Of a stretch of DNA of 6,011 nucleotides, positions 5,979-6,011 are shown piece by piece (the first letter of the stretch is position 1; the number at the start of each line of letters is the position of its first letter). The notes below the pieces were generated by a model. That model saw only the letters and a program-made list of their open reading frames with translations. It was not told the origin of the DNA and did no database searches. Both the position numbers and the translations under genes were made by a program. Origin of the DNA: an uncultured bacterium (GTDB lineage: Bacteria; Bacillota_I; Bacilli_A; RF39; UBA660). The stretch lies in assembly GCA_905215635.1 (NCBI GenBank), contig CAJMQX010000046.1:1-6011 (forward strand), written 5' to 3'.

Positions 5979-6011
5979 AAGTCTTCTACTCTCTTGATCC
6001 CAGTTACCAAT
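5975..6011 (-). CDS. 3' end of an unidentified upstream gene (partial)
   Basis: A minus-strand frame open from the window edge encodes LVTGIKRVEDL and ends in TGA at 5977-5975. The stop shares bases with the ATG of the 263-aa gene (ATGA), a common arrangement of translationally coupled genes. With 11 codons visible no family can be assigned. The evidence is the overlap geometry and plausible residues only. Confidence 0.45.
   Translation of the reverse strand, partial: LVTGIKRVEDL

Overview
The window is strongly AT-rich and reads in the standard bacterial code: Trp is TGG, and TGA appears only as a stop. It carries a DnaB/DnaI primosome pair, the Bacillus-type replication-initiation and helicase-loading proteins. 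That points to a low-GC Firmicute of the class Bacilli in the broad sense, possibly an uncultured gut lineage close to the Mollicutes. I cannot name the species. Every confident gene lies on the minus strand, so transcription runs from high to low coordinates.

From right to left, the window opens with the last codons of an unidentified gene (from 6011 to 5975). Its TGA overlaps the ATG of the next gene in an ATGA tetranucleotide. That next gene encodes a 263-residue, lysine-rich, partly coiled-coil protein of unknown function (5187-5978). Thirteen bases later comes a large gene (2705-5173) for an 822-residue mosaic protein. It has an N-terminal alpha/beta-hydrolase-like domain with a GESIG nucleophile elbow, a long helical region with an LTGDAWDTVR-type turn, a glycine-zipper-like hydrophobic stretch, an Asn/Ser/Gly-rich linker and a compact C-terminal alpha+beta domain. 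The tight spacing suggests one operon. It ends at a 12-bp hairpin at 2643-2672.

The gap at 2388-2704 holds that terminator and a good minus-strand promoter with an extended -10. The promoter drives dnaB (1098-2387) and dnaI (170-1096), which are one base apart. DnaB (DnaD/DnaB family) and DnaI (AAA+ loader) together place the replicative helicase at origins and restart sites. The dnaB leader is predicted to be only about 15 nt, with the Shine-Dalgarno at its extreme 5' end. The dnaI Shine-Dalgarno is written inside the last codons of dnaB.

The left edge (1-53) is richer in GC than the AT-rich spacer beside it and may be the tail of a convergent gene, but this is uncertain. The dnaB-dnaI part is ordinary core genome. 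The undescribed part is the 822-residue protein and its 263-residue neighbour, which I infer may be an exported, possibly type VII-like, surface or effector module. No secretion gene or immunity gene lies in the window to prove it.
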